Source: Tagaea sp. CACIAM 22H2 (lineage in GTDB: Bacteria > Pseudomonadota > Alphaproteobacteria > CACIAM-22H2). Taken from it: a DNA stretch of 64,000 nucleotides. Both the position numbers and the translations under genes were made by a program. The notes under the pieces were generated by a model that was not told where the DNA came from, ran no database searches, and saw nothing but the letters and a program-made list of their open reading frames with translations. Position 1 is the stretch's first letter, and every line of letters begins with the position of its first letter. Below are positions 9,243 through 17,920 of the stretch, piece after piece. The stretch is taken from NCBI GenBank assembly GCA_014444615.1, contig PVXE01000005.1, forward strand, positions 1 to 64,000, in the 5' to 3' direction.

Positions 9243-10832
9243 TTAATTGGCCGGCTTGATGTCCATCGCCAGCGTGTCTTCGTCGACGCGCGGCGCGATC
9301 TTCACCTTGGCCTTCTGCATCGCCCAGGCCGAACCGACCGCGACGATCGGCAAGCGCTGACGATCTTCCAGCACGATCGCGTTCACCTCGGCGAGCTGGG
9401 CGCGACGCTTGGCCTCGTCGAGCTCCACCGCCGCGTCCTGCAACAGCTTGTCGGCGCGCGGGTTCTTGTAGCCCAGTACGTTGAACGCGCCCATACGCAC
9501 CGCCGGATCGTTGGAATGGATCAACGACGACAGCGTGTAATGCGCTTCACCGGTCAGCGTGCCCCAACCCGACATCGAGGCCGAGAACTCGCCGCGCGTG
9601 CGCGCCGGGAAGAACGCCGCCGCGGGCGTGGCCGCCGCGACCGCATCGATCCCCACCGCCGCGAGCATCTGCGCGATCGACGTGCCGACCGCGCCGTCAC
9701 CCGGCAGACGATCGTTGGTGAAGGCGAAGCGCATGCGGAAGCCGTTCGGGAACCCCGCTTCGGCGAGCAAGCGGCGTGACGCCGCCGGATCGTAGACGCG
9801 TTCGGGCAGCGTGGTGTTGAAGCCGAAGATCGACGGCGTCACCAGCTGGTTGACCGGCTTGCCCAGACCTTCCATCGCGATCTCCGCCAGCGCTTTGCGG
9901 TCGATCGCCATGTCGATCGCTTGGCGCACGCGAACGTCGCGCAGCGGGTTGGCCGACAGCGGCGAGCCGTCCTTGGCCGACAACTGCCCCGCGGGCGGCG
10001 TTTCGCGCATGTCGAGTTCGGCGTTGAATACGTAGACCGTGTCGATCGTCGAAACTTCGAGACGCGCGTCGCGGCGCAGCGTGGCGAGATCGGTCGCCGG
10101 CACGCGCGTGATCAGATCGAGCTGGCCCGCGCGCAGCTGCGCCACGCGCGCGGCGTCGTTCGGGATCTCGCGCCGGACATGGCGGGCCCAAGGCTCCTTC
10201 GGTCCCCAATAGGCGTCGTTGCGATCGAGGACGAGCTCGCCGCGCGGCGTCCACGACACGTATTTATAGGGGCCCGTGCCGATCGCGGCCTTGCCCGTGT
10301 TGAACGCTTCGTTCGCCGTTTCCTTCGTCAGGCCAGCGGCCGCGCGATGCGACACGATGAACAGGCGGATGAAGTCGTTGGGCAGAATCGGCGCCGGCCC
10401 GTCGGTGATGATGTGGACCGTGTGCGGGTCGACGATCTTCACTTCCTTCACGCGGCGCACATAGATCGTCGTCGGATTCGGCCCGGCGACGACCGGAATG
10501 CGTTCGATCGAGAACTTCACGTCCTCGGCCGTGAAGTCCGACCCGTCGTGGAATTTGACGCCGCGGCGCAGCTTGAATTCCCACGTCGTCGCGTCGATCA
10601 CGCGCCAGCTTTCGGCGAGCCGCGGCTGCACCTCCAGCCCGCTGCCCGACCAGGTCAGCGTGTCGAACACATGCTTCAGCGCTTCGGCGTGAGAGCCGGT
10701 CGCGGTGAAATGCGGATCGATGGAATCGGGACCGCCGCGGACACCGATGGTGAGCGTTTGCGCCGCCGCGTTACCCGCGGCGAGCGCCACACCCAGAGCC
10801 GCAAGACGGGCCCATTTGGCGAGGTTGGACAT
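9243..10832 (-). CDS. Family-5 solute-binding protein
   Basis: Periplasmic binding protein of a peptide-type importer, 529 aa. A Sec signal peptide covers about residues 1-24 (ARLAALGVALAAGNAAA, cleavage near AAA-Q). Landmarks are RGGPDSIDPH, KLRRGVKFHDGSDF, GTGPYKYVSW and RQAIDMAIDRKAL. It starts 29 bp after the marR stop, so both are likely in one transcript. It ends at a hairpin terminator or attenuator. Its permeases and ATPases are on the opposite strand at 12228-16037, started from the same divergent promoter region, so the transporter is split across two units. Confidence 0.92.
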   Translation of the reverse strand: MSNLAKWARLAALGVALAAGNAAAQTLTIGVRGGPDSIDPHFTATGSHAEALKHVFDTLTWSGSGLEVQPRLAESWRVIDATTWEFKLRRGVKFHDGSDFTAEDVKFSIERIPVVAGPNPTTIYVRRVKEVKIVDPHTVHIITDGPAPILPNDFIRLFIVSHRAAAGLTKETANEAFNTGKAAIGTGPYKYVSWTPRGELVLDRNDAYWGPKEPWARHVRREIPNDAARVAQLRAGQLDLITRVPATDLATLRRDARLEVSTIDTVYVFNAELDMRETPPAGQLSAKDGSPLSANPLRDVRVRQAIDMAIDRKALAEIAMEGLGKPVNQLVTPSIFGFNTTLPERVYDPAASRRLLAEAGFPNGFRMRFAFTNDRLPGDGAVGTSIAQMLAAVGIDAVAAATPAAAFFPARTRGEFSASMSGWGTLTGEAHYTLSSLIHSNDPAVRMGAFNVLGYKNPRADKLLQDAAVELDEAKRRAQLAEVNAIVLEDRQRLPIVAVGSAWAMQKAKVKIAPRVDEDTLAMDIKPAN

Positions 10833-10861
10833 GGTGGACTCCTTTTTTAGGCGATGGGGTT

Positions 10862-11398
10862 TCAAGCGATGATCGTGGGCCAGTTGCTTTGATTGAGGAT
10901 GACCTTGTCGAGCAGCTTCTTGAGCGTGCGGCGTTCGGCCGTGCTCAAGGCCGACGCCATCGCCGCTTCGTGCGCGACGAGGGCCGGAATTGTGATGTCG
11001 GCCATCTGCCGGCCGCGCGGCGTCAATGTCAGGATCAGGCGGCGGCGATCCTTGGGATCGGCGCGGCGCGTGATCATCTTGCGTTGCATGAGGCCGGCGA
11101 CACCCCGGCTCAACGTATTCTTGGGCCGCGCGGTGGAGGCGACGATGTCGTCGGCCGTGATGCCGTCCTTCAGCGCCAGCGCGTAAAGCACGACGTGCTC
11201 GGGCGCGGACAGACCATGCACCGCCTCGATCCAGTCGTAGACAGGCTGATTGAAATGATGGGCGACGAAATTGACGCGGAAGGACAGCCAGCAGGGATTT
11301 TCCCACAGCTTCGCGGCGAGCATCGGATGAAGGTCCGACGTCCGCTTCGCCTTCCCCGTCCCCTTGTTTTTCGCCGTTCGCGCCGGCTTCGCGGTCAT
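10862..11398 (-). CDS. MarR-family transcriptional regulator
   Basis: Winged-helix DNA-binding protein of 178 aa, cytoplasmic. After a basic, disordered N-terminus (about 20 residues rich in Lys, Arg and Thr) comes the MarR fold. The recognition region is around ASTARPKNTLSRGVAGLMQRK and the wing is RRADPKDRRRLILTLTPRG. It lies between the binding-protein gene it precedes and a divergent creatininase-family gene. A perfect palindrome in that divergent region is the obvious operator. It probably represses both units and is released by the imported compound or a breakdown product; the effector is unknown. Confidence 0.9.
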   Translation of the reverse strand: MTAKPARTAKNKGTGKAKRTSDLHPMLAAKLWENPCWLSFRVNFVAHHFNQPVYDWIEAVHGLSAPEHVVLYALALKDGITADDIVASTARPKNTLSRGVAGLMQRKMITRRADPKDRRRLILTLTPRGRQMADITIPALVAHEAAMASALSTAERRTLKKLLDKVILNQSNWPTIIA

Positions 11399-11458
11399 GG
11401 AACCTCCGCTTAGGAACGATCTCAGCTTGACGCAACGCGGTGGGCGCCGTCAAGATAC

Positions 11459-11476
11459 TGGTTCCATAAGGAACCA
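11459..11476. promoter_or_regulatory. Palindromic operator candidate for the MarR regulator
   Basis: Perfect inverted repeat TGGTTCC-ATAA-GGAACCA in the 106-bp divergent region between marR and the creatininase-family gene. A GATACT sequence resembling a -10 box lies directly before it (11454-11459). Additional GGAAC/GTTCC half-sites occur at 11399-11404 and 11413-11417 near the marR start. Size and symmetry fit a MarR dimer. Confidence 0.7.
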
Positions 11477-11504
11477 ATTTTTCTTTCCGGGAGCGTTTAG
11501 AAAA

Positions 11505-12206
11505 ATGCGCGTCGTCGACATGAACTGGATGCAGCTCGAAGCGCGAGCGAAAGCCGACGACCGCGCCGTTCTACCCATCGGGTCCATCGAACAGCACGCC
11601 TATCTCAGCCTGGGCGTCGACGCGATCCTGGCCGAGCGCATGGCGATCGAGGCCGCCGCCCCCGTCGGCACGCCGGTCTACCCGGTGCTAAGCTACGGAT
11701 TGACACCGAATTTCGTCGATTATCCCGGTACGGTCACGCTCCGCCTGACGACGCTGATCGCGCTGGTTCAGGACGTGTTGGAGGGCATCGCGCGCGCCGG
11801 GTTCAAGCGCATCGTGATCGTCAACGGCCATGGCGGCAACGACCCCGCCAAGGGCGCCGTGCTGGAATGGCTCGACCGCAATCGCGGCTGCCAAGTTAAA
11901 TGGCACAATTGGTGGAATGCGCCCAAAACCTGGGCGAAAGTCAAAGCGATCGATCCCGTCGCGTCGCACGCATCCTGGATGGAGAACTTCCCCTGGACGC
12001 GGATCGGCAACGTCGCGATGCCCTCGACGCAAAAGCCGATGGTCGATCTAGCCCGCCTGCCCCAGTTCGATCCGGGCGAGAAGAAGCGCCTGCTCGGCGA
12101 CGGCAATTTCGGCGGCTATTATCAGCGCGACGACGCGGACATGCTCGCCCTTTGGGAAACGGGCGTGGACGAGACGCGCGAAGCCATCCTCGGCGGCTGG
12201 GGCTGA
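11505..12206 (+). CDS. Creatininase-family amidohydrolase
   Basis: Metal-dependent hydrolase of the creatininase/FAPy-deformylase family, 233 aa. Members open cyclic amides or remove formyl groups. Metal-ligand candidates are Glu29, His31 and Asp39 in GSIEQHAYLSLGVDA, His109 in VNGHGGND, and Glu160 in SHASWMEN. The last differs from the HAGE form of many members, so the substrate may be distinct. There is no signal peptide. The ATG at 11505 has GGGAG 11 bp upstream, while the longer open frame upstream runs through the operator region. First gene of the rightward unit with the permeases, ATPases and a deacetylase-like enzyme. Confidence 0.87.
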   Translation: MRVVDMNWMQLEARAKADDRAVLPIGSIEQHAYLSLGVDAILAERMAIEAAAPVGTPVYPVLSYGLTPNFVDYPGTVTLRLTTLIALVQDVLEGIARAGFKRIVIVNGHGGNDPAKGAVLEWLDRNRGCQVKWHNWWNAPKTWAKVKAIDPVASHASWMENFPWTRIGNVAMPSTQKPMVDLARLPQFDPGEKKRLLGDGNFGGYYQRDDADMLALWETGVDETREAILGGWG

Positions 12207-12227
12207 AGGCACGATCGGAAGACGGAA

Positions 12228-13202
12228 ATGCTCGGCTTCGTCATCCAGCGCTTTTTGCAGGCCATCGCGGTGATGCTCGTCATCTCCGTGCTGGTCTTCG
12301 TGGGTGTTTACGGGATCGGCAATCCGATCGACGTCGTCATTTCGCCCGACGCGACCCAGCAAATCCGCGAAGCGGCGATCCGCGCCTATGGCTTCGATCA
12401 GCCGTTATGGATCCAATACCGCGATTTTCTGCTGCGGCTGCTTTCCGGCGATTTCGGCCGCTCCTTCATCTTCAACATGCCGGTGCTGGAGCTCATCTTC
12501 TCGCGCCTGCCCGCCACGCTCGAACTCACCCTCGCCGCCGTGGTCGGTGCCACGCTGCTGGGCGTGCCGCTCGGCATGTACGCGGGTTACAAGCCCGACT
12601 CAGCCTTCGCGCGGATTGTGATGACCGTTTCCGTGCTCGGCTTTTCGGTGCCGACCTTCTGGATCGGCCTTGTCCTTATTTTCGCCTTCGCCGTCCAGCT
12701 CGGCTGGCTGCCGGCCGGCGGCCGCGGCCCAACGGCGATGCTGTTCGGCGTCGAATGGAGCTTCCTGACGCGCGAAGGCTTGACGCATCTGCTGCTGCCC
12801 GCGCTGAATCTGTCGCTGTTCAAGTTCGCGATGATGGTGCGCTTGGCGCGCGCGGGCACGCGCGAGGCGATCTTGAGCGACGTCGTGCGCTTCGCGCGCG
12901 CGGCGGGCGAAAGCGAGACCACGATCTTGCGCCGCCATGTGCTGCGCCTGATCGCCATTCCCATCGTCACCGTGTTCGGGCTCGAATTCGGCTCCACGCT
13001 CGCCTTCGCTGTGGTCACCGAGACGATCTTCTCCTGGCCCGGCGTAGGCAAACTGATCATCGACAGCATTTCGCTGCTCGACCGGCCGGTCATGGTCGCT
13101 TATCTGATGCTGGTCGCGTTCCTGTTCATCATGATCAACTTCCTGGTCGACATCGCCTACGCGGCGCTTGATCCGCGTTTGCGGGCGGGTGCGAAGCGAT
13201 GA
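12228..13202 (+). CDS. Dpp/Opp-type ABC transporter permease (DppB-like)
   Basis: Inner-membrane permease, 324 aa. It has an N-terminal membrane helix (QAIAVMLVISVLVFVGVYG), a periplasmic loop, about five further membrane segments, and a cytoplasmic coupling loop around VVRFARAAGESETT. The C-terminal motif LVDIAYAALDPRLR is typical of DppB. The family HIxPGDP motif is replaced by GIGNPIDV, a small departure from the consensus. It starts 22 bp after the creatininase-family stop and overlaps the next permease by 4 bp. Confidence 0.92.
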   Translation: MLGFVIQRFLQAIAVMLVISVLVFVGVYGIGNPIDVVISPDATQQIREAAIRAYGFDQPLWIQYRDFLLRLLSGDFGRSFIFNMPVLELIFSRLPATLELTLAAVVGATLLGVPLGMYAGYKPDSAFARIVMTVSVLGFSVPTFWIGLVLIFAFAVQLGWLPAGGRGPTAMLFGVEWSFLTREGLTHLLLPALNLSLFKFAMMVRLARAGTREAILSDVVRFARAAGESETTILRRHVLRLIAIPIVTVFGLEFGSTLAFAVVTETIFSWPGVGKLIIDSISLLDRPVMVAYLMLVAFLFIMINFLVDIAYAALDPRLRAGAKR

Positions 13203-14077
13203 GCGAAGTCTCGCCCCTCGCCCGGTTCTGGGCCGAGTTCCGCGCCAACCGCATCGCGGTCGTAGCGCTCGCCGTCGTCGTCGTGATCGTGCTGCTTGCG
13301 GTGCTCGCCCCGCTCTACGCGCCGCAGAACCCTTACGACCTCGCCAATCTCATGCTGATGGATGCGCGCCGCCCGCCCGGCTATGTCGGGTCGAAGGGCT
13401 TCACGCATTGGCTGGGCACCGACGCGCAAGGCCGCGATCTGCTTTCCGCGATCCTCTATGGCTTGCGCGTCTCGTTGCAGGTTGGTTTGGCGGCGGGCGC
13501 CGTCGCCTTCGCGCTTGGCGCCTCGCTCGGCGCGCTGGCCGCCTTCATGGGCGGCAAGATCGAAATCCTGATTATGCGGATCGTCGATCTGCAGCTTTCT
13601 TTCCCGGCGATTCTGCTGGCGCTGGTGCTGGTGGCGCTGCTCGGCCAAGGCCAGTGGCAATTGATCGCGGCCCTCGTCACGGCGCAATACGCCTATTTCG
13701 CACGCACGGCGCATGGGGCCGCGACCGCCGAACGCGCGAAAGACTATGTCGCCGCGGCTTTGTCGACACCCTTGTCTTCGGCGCGCGTCGTTTTTCGGCA
13801 CATCCTGCCGAACTGCCTGCCGCCGCTGATTGTCGTCGCGACGGTGCAGGTCGCCAACTCGATCGCGCTGGAGGCAACGCTCTCCTTCCTCGGTCTCGGC
13901 CTGCCGGTGACGGAGCCGTCGCTGGGTATGCTGATCGCCAACGGCTTCCAGGTTCTGCTGTCGGGCCGTTACTGGATTTCGATCTATCCCGGCGTGGCAC
14001 TGATCGTGCTGATCGTCGCGATCAATCTGGTCGGCGATCAGGTGCGCGACCAGTTGAACCCGAGGCTGCGGCGATGA
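13199..14077 (+). CDS. Dpp/Opp-type ABC transporter permease (DppC-like)
   Basis: Second permease, 292 aa. A first membrane segment covers about residues 19-41 (VALAVVVVIVLLAVLAPLYAP), followed by the GTDAQGRDLLS motif of DppC proteins. The cytoplasmic coupling loop reads YVAAALSTPL, followed by HILPNCLPP, and the LSFLGLGLP segment comes near the end. ATGA overlaps on both sides show tight coupling with the DppB-like gene and the first ATPase gene. Confidence 0.93.
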   Translation: MSEVSPLARFWAEFRANRIAVVALAVVVVIVLLAVLAPLYAPQNPYDLANLMLMDARRPPGYVGSKGFTHWLGTDAQGRDLLSAILYGLRVSLQVGLAAGAVAFALGASLGALAAFMGGKIEILIMRIVDLQLSFPAILLALVLVALLGQGQWQLIAALVTAQYAYFARTAHGAATAERAKDYVAAALSTPLSSARVVFRHILPNCLPPLIVVATVQVANSIALEATLSFLGLGLPVTEPSLGMLIANGFQVLLSGRYWISIYPGVALIVLIVAINLVGDQVRDQLNPRLRR

Positions 14078-15045
14078 GCGCGTTGCTGGAAATCCGCGAT
14101 CTCGCGACGCATTTCGCGTCCGCCACCGGCACCGTGAAGGCTGTCGATGGCGTGTCGTTCGACGTGAATGCGGGCGAGATCGTCGGCTTGGTCGGCGAGT
14201 CCGGTTCGGGCAAAACGATCACCGGATTTTCCATTTTGGGATTGATCGACGCGCCGGGGCGCATTGTCGCGGGCTCGATCAAGCTCGAAGGCCGCGAACT
14301 CGTCGGCCTGTCGCAAGGCGAGCTACGCAAGCTGCGCGGCAAGCGGATCGCGATGGTGTTCCAAGACCCGTCGACCGCGCTCAATCCCGTGCTGTCGATC
14401 GGCGAACAGATGCGCATGGCCTTGGCCGCGCATGAAAGCGTGAGCCGCGCCGCGGCCGACGAACGCGCGCGCGACCTGCTGGCGCGTGTGGGCATTCCAG
14501 AACCCGCCAAGCGGCTCGACGCCTATCCGCATCAGCTTTCGGGCGGCATGCGCCAGCGCGTGGCGATCGCCATCGCGCTGCTCAACCGCCCCTCCCTGAT
14601 CGTTTGCGACGAGCCCACGACGGCGCTGGACGTCTCGATCCAGGCGCAGATTCTGGCGGAAATGCGCGATCTGGCCCGCGACTTCGGCACGGCACTGATC
14701 TGGATCAGCCACGATCTCGCGACCGTATCGGCGCTCGCCAGCCGGTTGATCGTGATGTATGCGGGCCGCATCGTCGAAGACGGGCCGATCGGCGCGATCT
14801 TGCGCAGCCCCCGCCATCCCTATACGCGCGGCCTGCTCGACTCCCTGCCCTCGATGGCGGCCCCCGGCCAGGAGTTGCGCCAGATCCCCGGCAGCATGCC
14901 CTCGCTCGCCAATCTACCGCCGGGCTGCGCATTCGCGCCCCGCTGCACGCATGCCGACGCCGCCTGCAATGCCGCGCCACCCGAACGGCGCGACGGCGAA
15001 CGCGGCTGGCGCTGCCATCATCCCTTGATCGCGGTGCCGGCATGA
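14074..15045 (+). CDS. Dpp/Opp-type ABC transporter ATPase (D-type)
   Basis: ABC ATPase of 323 aa, one half of the ATPase pair for this importer. Walker A is GESGSGKTI, the Q-loop region [12 protein letters not shown], the signature LSGGMRQR, and Walker [13 protein letters not shown]. The C-terminal oligopeptide-transporter domain has Cys residues in [17 protein letters not shown], which in some relatives bind an Fe-S cluster. Its ATG overlaps the permease stop and its stop overlaps the next ATPase start, each by 4 bp. Confidence 0.94.
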   Translation: MSALLEIRDLATHFASATGTVKAVDGVSFDVNAGEIVGLVGESGSGKTITGFSILGLIDAPGRIVAGSIKLEGRELVGLSQGELRKLRGKRIAMVFQDPSTALNPVLSIGEQMRMALAAHESVSRAAADERARDLLARVGIPEPAKRLDAYPHQLSGGMRQRVAIAIALLNRPSLIVCDEPTTALDVSIQAQILAEMRDLARDFGTALIWISHDLATVSALASRLIVMYAGRIVEDGPIGAILRSPRHPYTRGLLDSLPSMAAPGQELRQIPGSMPSLANLPPGCAFAPRCTHADAACNAAPPERRDGERGWRCHHPLIAVPA

Positions 15046-16037
15046 CCGCGCTGATCGAAACCCGCGACGTCGCGAAGCGCTTCCGCGAAGCGCCGAGCCT
15101 GGGCGAGCGCATCGCGCGCTTGGTCGGTGCCGGCAGCGACGAGCGTACCGTTCACGCCGTCGACGGCATTTCGCTGTCGGTCGCGAAGGGCGAAGTGCTG
15201 GGGCTGGTCGGCGAGTCCGGCTGCGGCAAATCCACGCTCGGCCGGATGATCGCGGGCATTCTGCCGCCCAGCGAAGGTACGGCGCTGATCGACGGCGTTC
15301 CCGCGATGGGCGGCGGCACACGGCCGGTGAAAACCACCACGCGCGTGCAGATGGTGTTCCAAGACCCCTTCGCCTCGCTCGATCCGCGTATGCGTATTGG
15401 CGACATCATCGCCGAAGGCCCCGTCGCCAACGGCCTGATCAAGCCGGGCGAAGCGGCGGCCGACGCGGCGCGCTGGCTTGCGACCGTCGGGCTCGATCCA
15501 TCGGCGGCACAGCGCTACCCGCACCAATTTTCGGGCGGGCAGCGCCAACGCATCGCGATCGCGCGCGCGCTCGCCATGCGACCCGACGCTCTGATTTGCG
15601 ACGAGCCCGTCGCCTCGCTCGACGTCTCGATCCAGGCGCAGATCGTCAATCTGTTCCTGAAACTGCGCCGGGAATTGGGATTGACGATGATCTTCATCAG
15701 TCACGATCTGTCGCTGGTCCGGCACGTCAGCGACCGTGTCGCGATCATGTATCTGGGCCGCATCGTCGAGATCGGCGATTCGCGCGGGATCTTTGCTTCG
15801 CCGCGCCATCCCTATACGCGGGCGTTGCTCGACAGCGCGCCTGCCTTGCGGCTCGGCGACGAAGACGCCACCGGGTTCAAACCGATACGCGGCGAGCTAC
15901 CCTCGCCCATGGATCCGCCACCGGGTTGCCATTTCCATGCGCGCTGCCAGCATGCGGACGCGAAATGCTGCATCGAGGCGCCGGTGTTGACCGGCGGCGT
16001 CGCCTGCCATCATCCGCTGAAGGAAGCCCCGCAATGA
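15042..16037 (+). CDS. Dpp/Opp-type ABC transporter ATPase (F-type)
   Basis: Partner ATPase, 331 aa. Walker A is GESGCGKST, the Q-loop segment [13 protein letters not shown], the signature FSGGQRQR, and Walker [13 protein letters not shown] Cys-containing C-terminal domain follows ([17 protein letters not shown]). An insert of about 12 residues after the first strands ([12 protein letters not shown]) is common in F-type subunits. It overlaps the D-type gene and the next gene by 4 bp each, so the downstream hydrolase is translated together with the importer. Confidence 0.94.
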   Translation: MTALIETRDVAKRFREAPSLGERIARLVGAGSDERTVHAVDGISLSVAKGEVLGLVGESGCGKSTLGRMIAGILPPSEGTALIDGVPAMGGGTRPVKTTTRVQMVFQDPFASLDPRMRIGDIIAEGPVANGLIKPGEAAADAARWLATVGLDPSAAQRYPHQFSGGQRQRIAIARALAMRPDALICDEPVASLDVSIQAQIVNLFLKLRRELGLTMIFISHDLSLVRHVSDRVAIMYLGRIVEIGDSRGIFASPRHPYTRALLDSAPALRLGDEDATGFKPIRGELPSPMDPPPGCHFHARCQHADAKCCIEAPVLTGGVACHHPLKEAPQ

Positions 16038-16912
16038 CCGAACCGTGGCAATGGGAAGAAGCCGAATGGCGTAAGCGCGTGGCGAAAGTCCGCGCCGGGC
16101 GCCGCCTGATGCCCAAGACCTGGCCCGGCGGGGCGCGCTGCGCCGTGGCTTTGTCCTTCGACAGCGACCACGAAACGAACGAGCTGCGCGACGGCGGCGT
16201 TTCGATCGGCCGCATGTCCTGGGGCGAATACGGCGTGCGCCAGGGCGTGCCGCGTATTCTGTCCGCGCTCGCCAAATCGAACGTCCCGGCGACCTTCTTC
16301 GTGCCCGCCGTCGCGGCCCTGCTGCATCCCGAGGAGCAGCATCGCGTGATCGGCGAAGGCCACGAGATCGGCCTGCATGGCTGGATTCACGAACTCAATT
16401 CCAACCTGCCCGAGGCGGTCGAGCGCGATCTGCACCTACGCTCCGCCGACACGCTGGAGAAGCTGCTAGGCAAGCGTGCCGTCGGCATGCGAACGCCGTC
16501 TTGGGATTTTTCGCCCGCGACGCTGAAAATCCAGCGTGAGATGGGCCTGCTCTACGATTCCTCGCTGATGGCGGACGACGATCCCTACGAGTTGATCGAG
16601 GACGGCGAACCGACCGGAATCGTGGAACTGCCCGTCGAATGGATCCGCGACGACGCGCCCTATTTCAACATGAACCGCTTCGCGGCATTGCGGCCCTATA
16701 CGCCCCCACCCGCCGTACTCGACATCTTCCGCCGCGAATTCGACCGCGCGTGGGACGAAGGCGGGCTGTTCCTGCTGACCATGCACCCGCATGTGATCGG
16801 CTATCGCTCGCGGATTTTCATCCTCGAGGAATTGATTGCGCATATGAAGGCGAAAGGCGGTTGCTGGTTCGCGACGCACGAACAAGTCGCGCGCGCCTGC
16901 AAAGCCGCCTGA
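16034..16912 (+). CDS. Polysaccharide-deacetylase-fold hydrolase (HpPgdA / cyclic imide hydrolase type)
   Basis: NodB-like metal-dependent hydrolase, 292 aa with no signal peptide, so cytoplasmic. Asp43 and Asp45 in SFDSDHE, with His115 and His119 in GLHGWIHEL, form the expected metal site. Further landmarks are MRTPSWDFSP, VELPVEWIRDDAP and LTMHPHVIGYRSR. Length and this motif order match the subgroup containing Helicobacter PgdA (HP0310) and the Pseudomonas cyclic imide hydrolase, not secreted chitin or peptidoglycan deacetylases. Its place as last gene of an importer operon that starts with a creatininase-family enzyme supports action on a small imported cyclic amide or imide. That assignment is inference. 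Confidence 0.8.
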   Translation: MTEPWQWEEAEWRKRVAKVRAGRRLMPKTWPGGARCAVALSFDSDHETNELRDGGVSIGRMSWGEYGVRQGVPRILSALAKSNVPATFFVPAVAALLHPEEQHRVIGEGHEIGLHGWIHELNSNLPEAVERDLHLRSADTLEKLLGKRAVGMRTPSWDFSPATLKIQREMGLLYDSSLMADDDPYELIEDGEPTGIVELPVEWIRDDAPYFNMNRFAALRPYTPPPAVLDIFRREFDRAWDEGGLFLLTMHPHVIGYRSRIFILEELIAHMKAKGGCWFATHEQVARACKAA

Positions 16913-16926
16913 CGCCGCGGTACCGT

Positions 16927-17892
16927 CTACAGCCGCGCGGCCACGATCGCGCGCAGCTTGGCGAGGTCGGCCGAGAAAAGACGGATACCTTCCGCGAGCT
17001 TCTCGGTCGCCATGGCATCTTCGTTGAGGCGCCGGCGGAACTCGGGCTCGCCCAGCTTCGGCTCGGCTTGGGTGGCCGGCTTGGCCGGTGCCGTCAGCTT
17101 GCGCGGCAAATCGCCTTCTTGCGCGGCCAATTGATCGAGCAAGGCGGGGCTGATCGTCAGCCGATCGCAGCCGGCTAGCGCTTCGATCTCGCCGGTGTTG
17201 CGGAACGAGGCGCCCATCACGACGGTCGCGAAGCCGCGCGCCTTGTAATGCGCGTAGATGGTCCGCACCGAGACGACGCCCGGATCGGTCTCCGCATCGA
17301 ACGGCCCCTTACCCGCCTTGACGTGCCAATCGAGGATGCGGCCGACGAAGGGCGAGATCAGGAACGCCCCCGCTTCGGCGCAGACGACCGCCTGGGCGAG
17401 GCTGAACACGAGCGTGAGATTGCAATCAATGCCTTCGCGCTGGAGCACCTCGGCGGCGCGGACACCTTCCCAGGTCGCGGCGAGCTTGATCAGAATGCGC
17501 TCGCGGCCGATGCCGCGCGCCTGATAGCCCGCGATAACTTCGCGCGCCTTTTCGACCGACGCTTTGGTGTCGAACGACAAATCCGCGTCGACCTCGGTCG
17601 AAACGCGGCCCGGCACGATCTTGGCGAGCTCGGCGCCGAAATCGACGGCGAGACGATCGCACACGGCGTGGATCGCGGCATCGCGCGGCAGCGACGACTT
17701 CTTGCCCCAGGCGATCGCCGCGTCGACGATCGCCGCCGCCGCCGGGTTCTCGACCGCTTTCAGGATCAACGACGGATTGGTTGTGCAATCGATCGGCTTC
17801 AGGCGGCGCACCGCGTCGATATCGCCGGTGTCGGCCACCACGATCGACATGTCGCGCAGTTGATCGAGCTTGGATTTCTTGGCTGTCGTCAT
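16927..17892 (-). CDS. tal: Transaldolase
   Basis: Cytoplasmic pentose-phosphate enzyme that moves a dihydroxyacetone unit between sugar phosphates, 321 aa (the TalB type is about 317). Motifs: [10 protein letters not shown] near 37-46, [14 protein letters not shown] near 95-108, and the Schiff-base Lys136 in [11 protein letters not shown]. The later [11 protein letters not shown] and [10 protein letters not shown] segments are also conserved. It is the last gene of the long minus-strand pentose operon, 28 bp after edd. The start is the ATG at 17892. It converges on the deacetylase-type gene with only 14 bp between stops. Confidence 0.95.
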   Translation of the reverse strand: MTTAKKSKLDQLRDMSIVVADTGDIDAVRRLKPIDCTTNPSLILKAVENPAAAAIVDAAIAWGKKSSLPRDAAIHAVCDRLAVDFGAELAKIVPGRVSTEVDADLSFDTKASVEKAREVIAGYQARGIGRERILIKLAATWEGVRAAEVLQREGIDCNLTLVFSLAQAVVCAEAGAFLISPFVGRILDWHVKAGKGPFDAETDPGVVSVRTIYAHYKARGFATVVMGASFRNTGEIEALAGCDRLTISPALLDQLAAQEGDLPRKLTAPAKPATQAEPKLGEPEFRRRLNEDAMATEKLAEGIRLFSADLAKLRAIVAARL

Positions 17893-17920
17893 CGTCTCTC
17901 TCGTTCGGAATGCGTTTGAA

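Noticed and set aside
16034..16912. Secreted peptidoglycan or chitin deacetylase
   Set aside because: No signal peptide or membrane anchor, and the motif pattern fits the intracellular HpPgdA/cyclic-imide-hydrolase subgroup in an importer operon.
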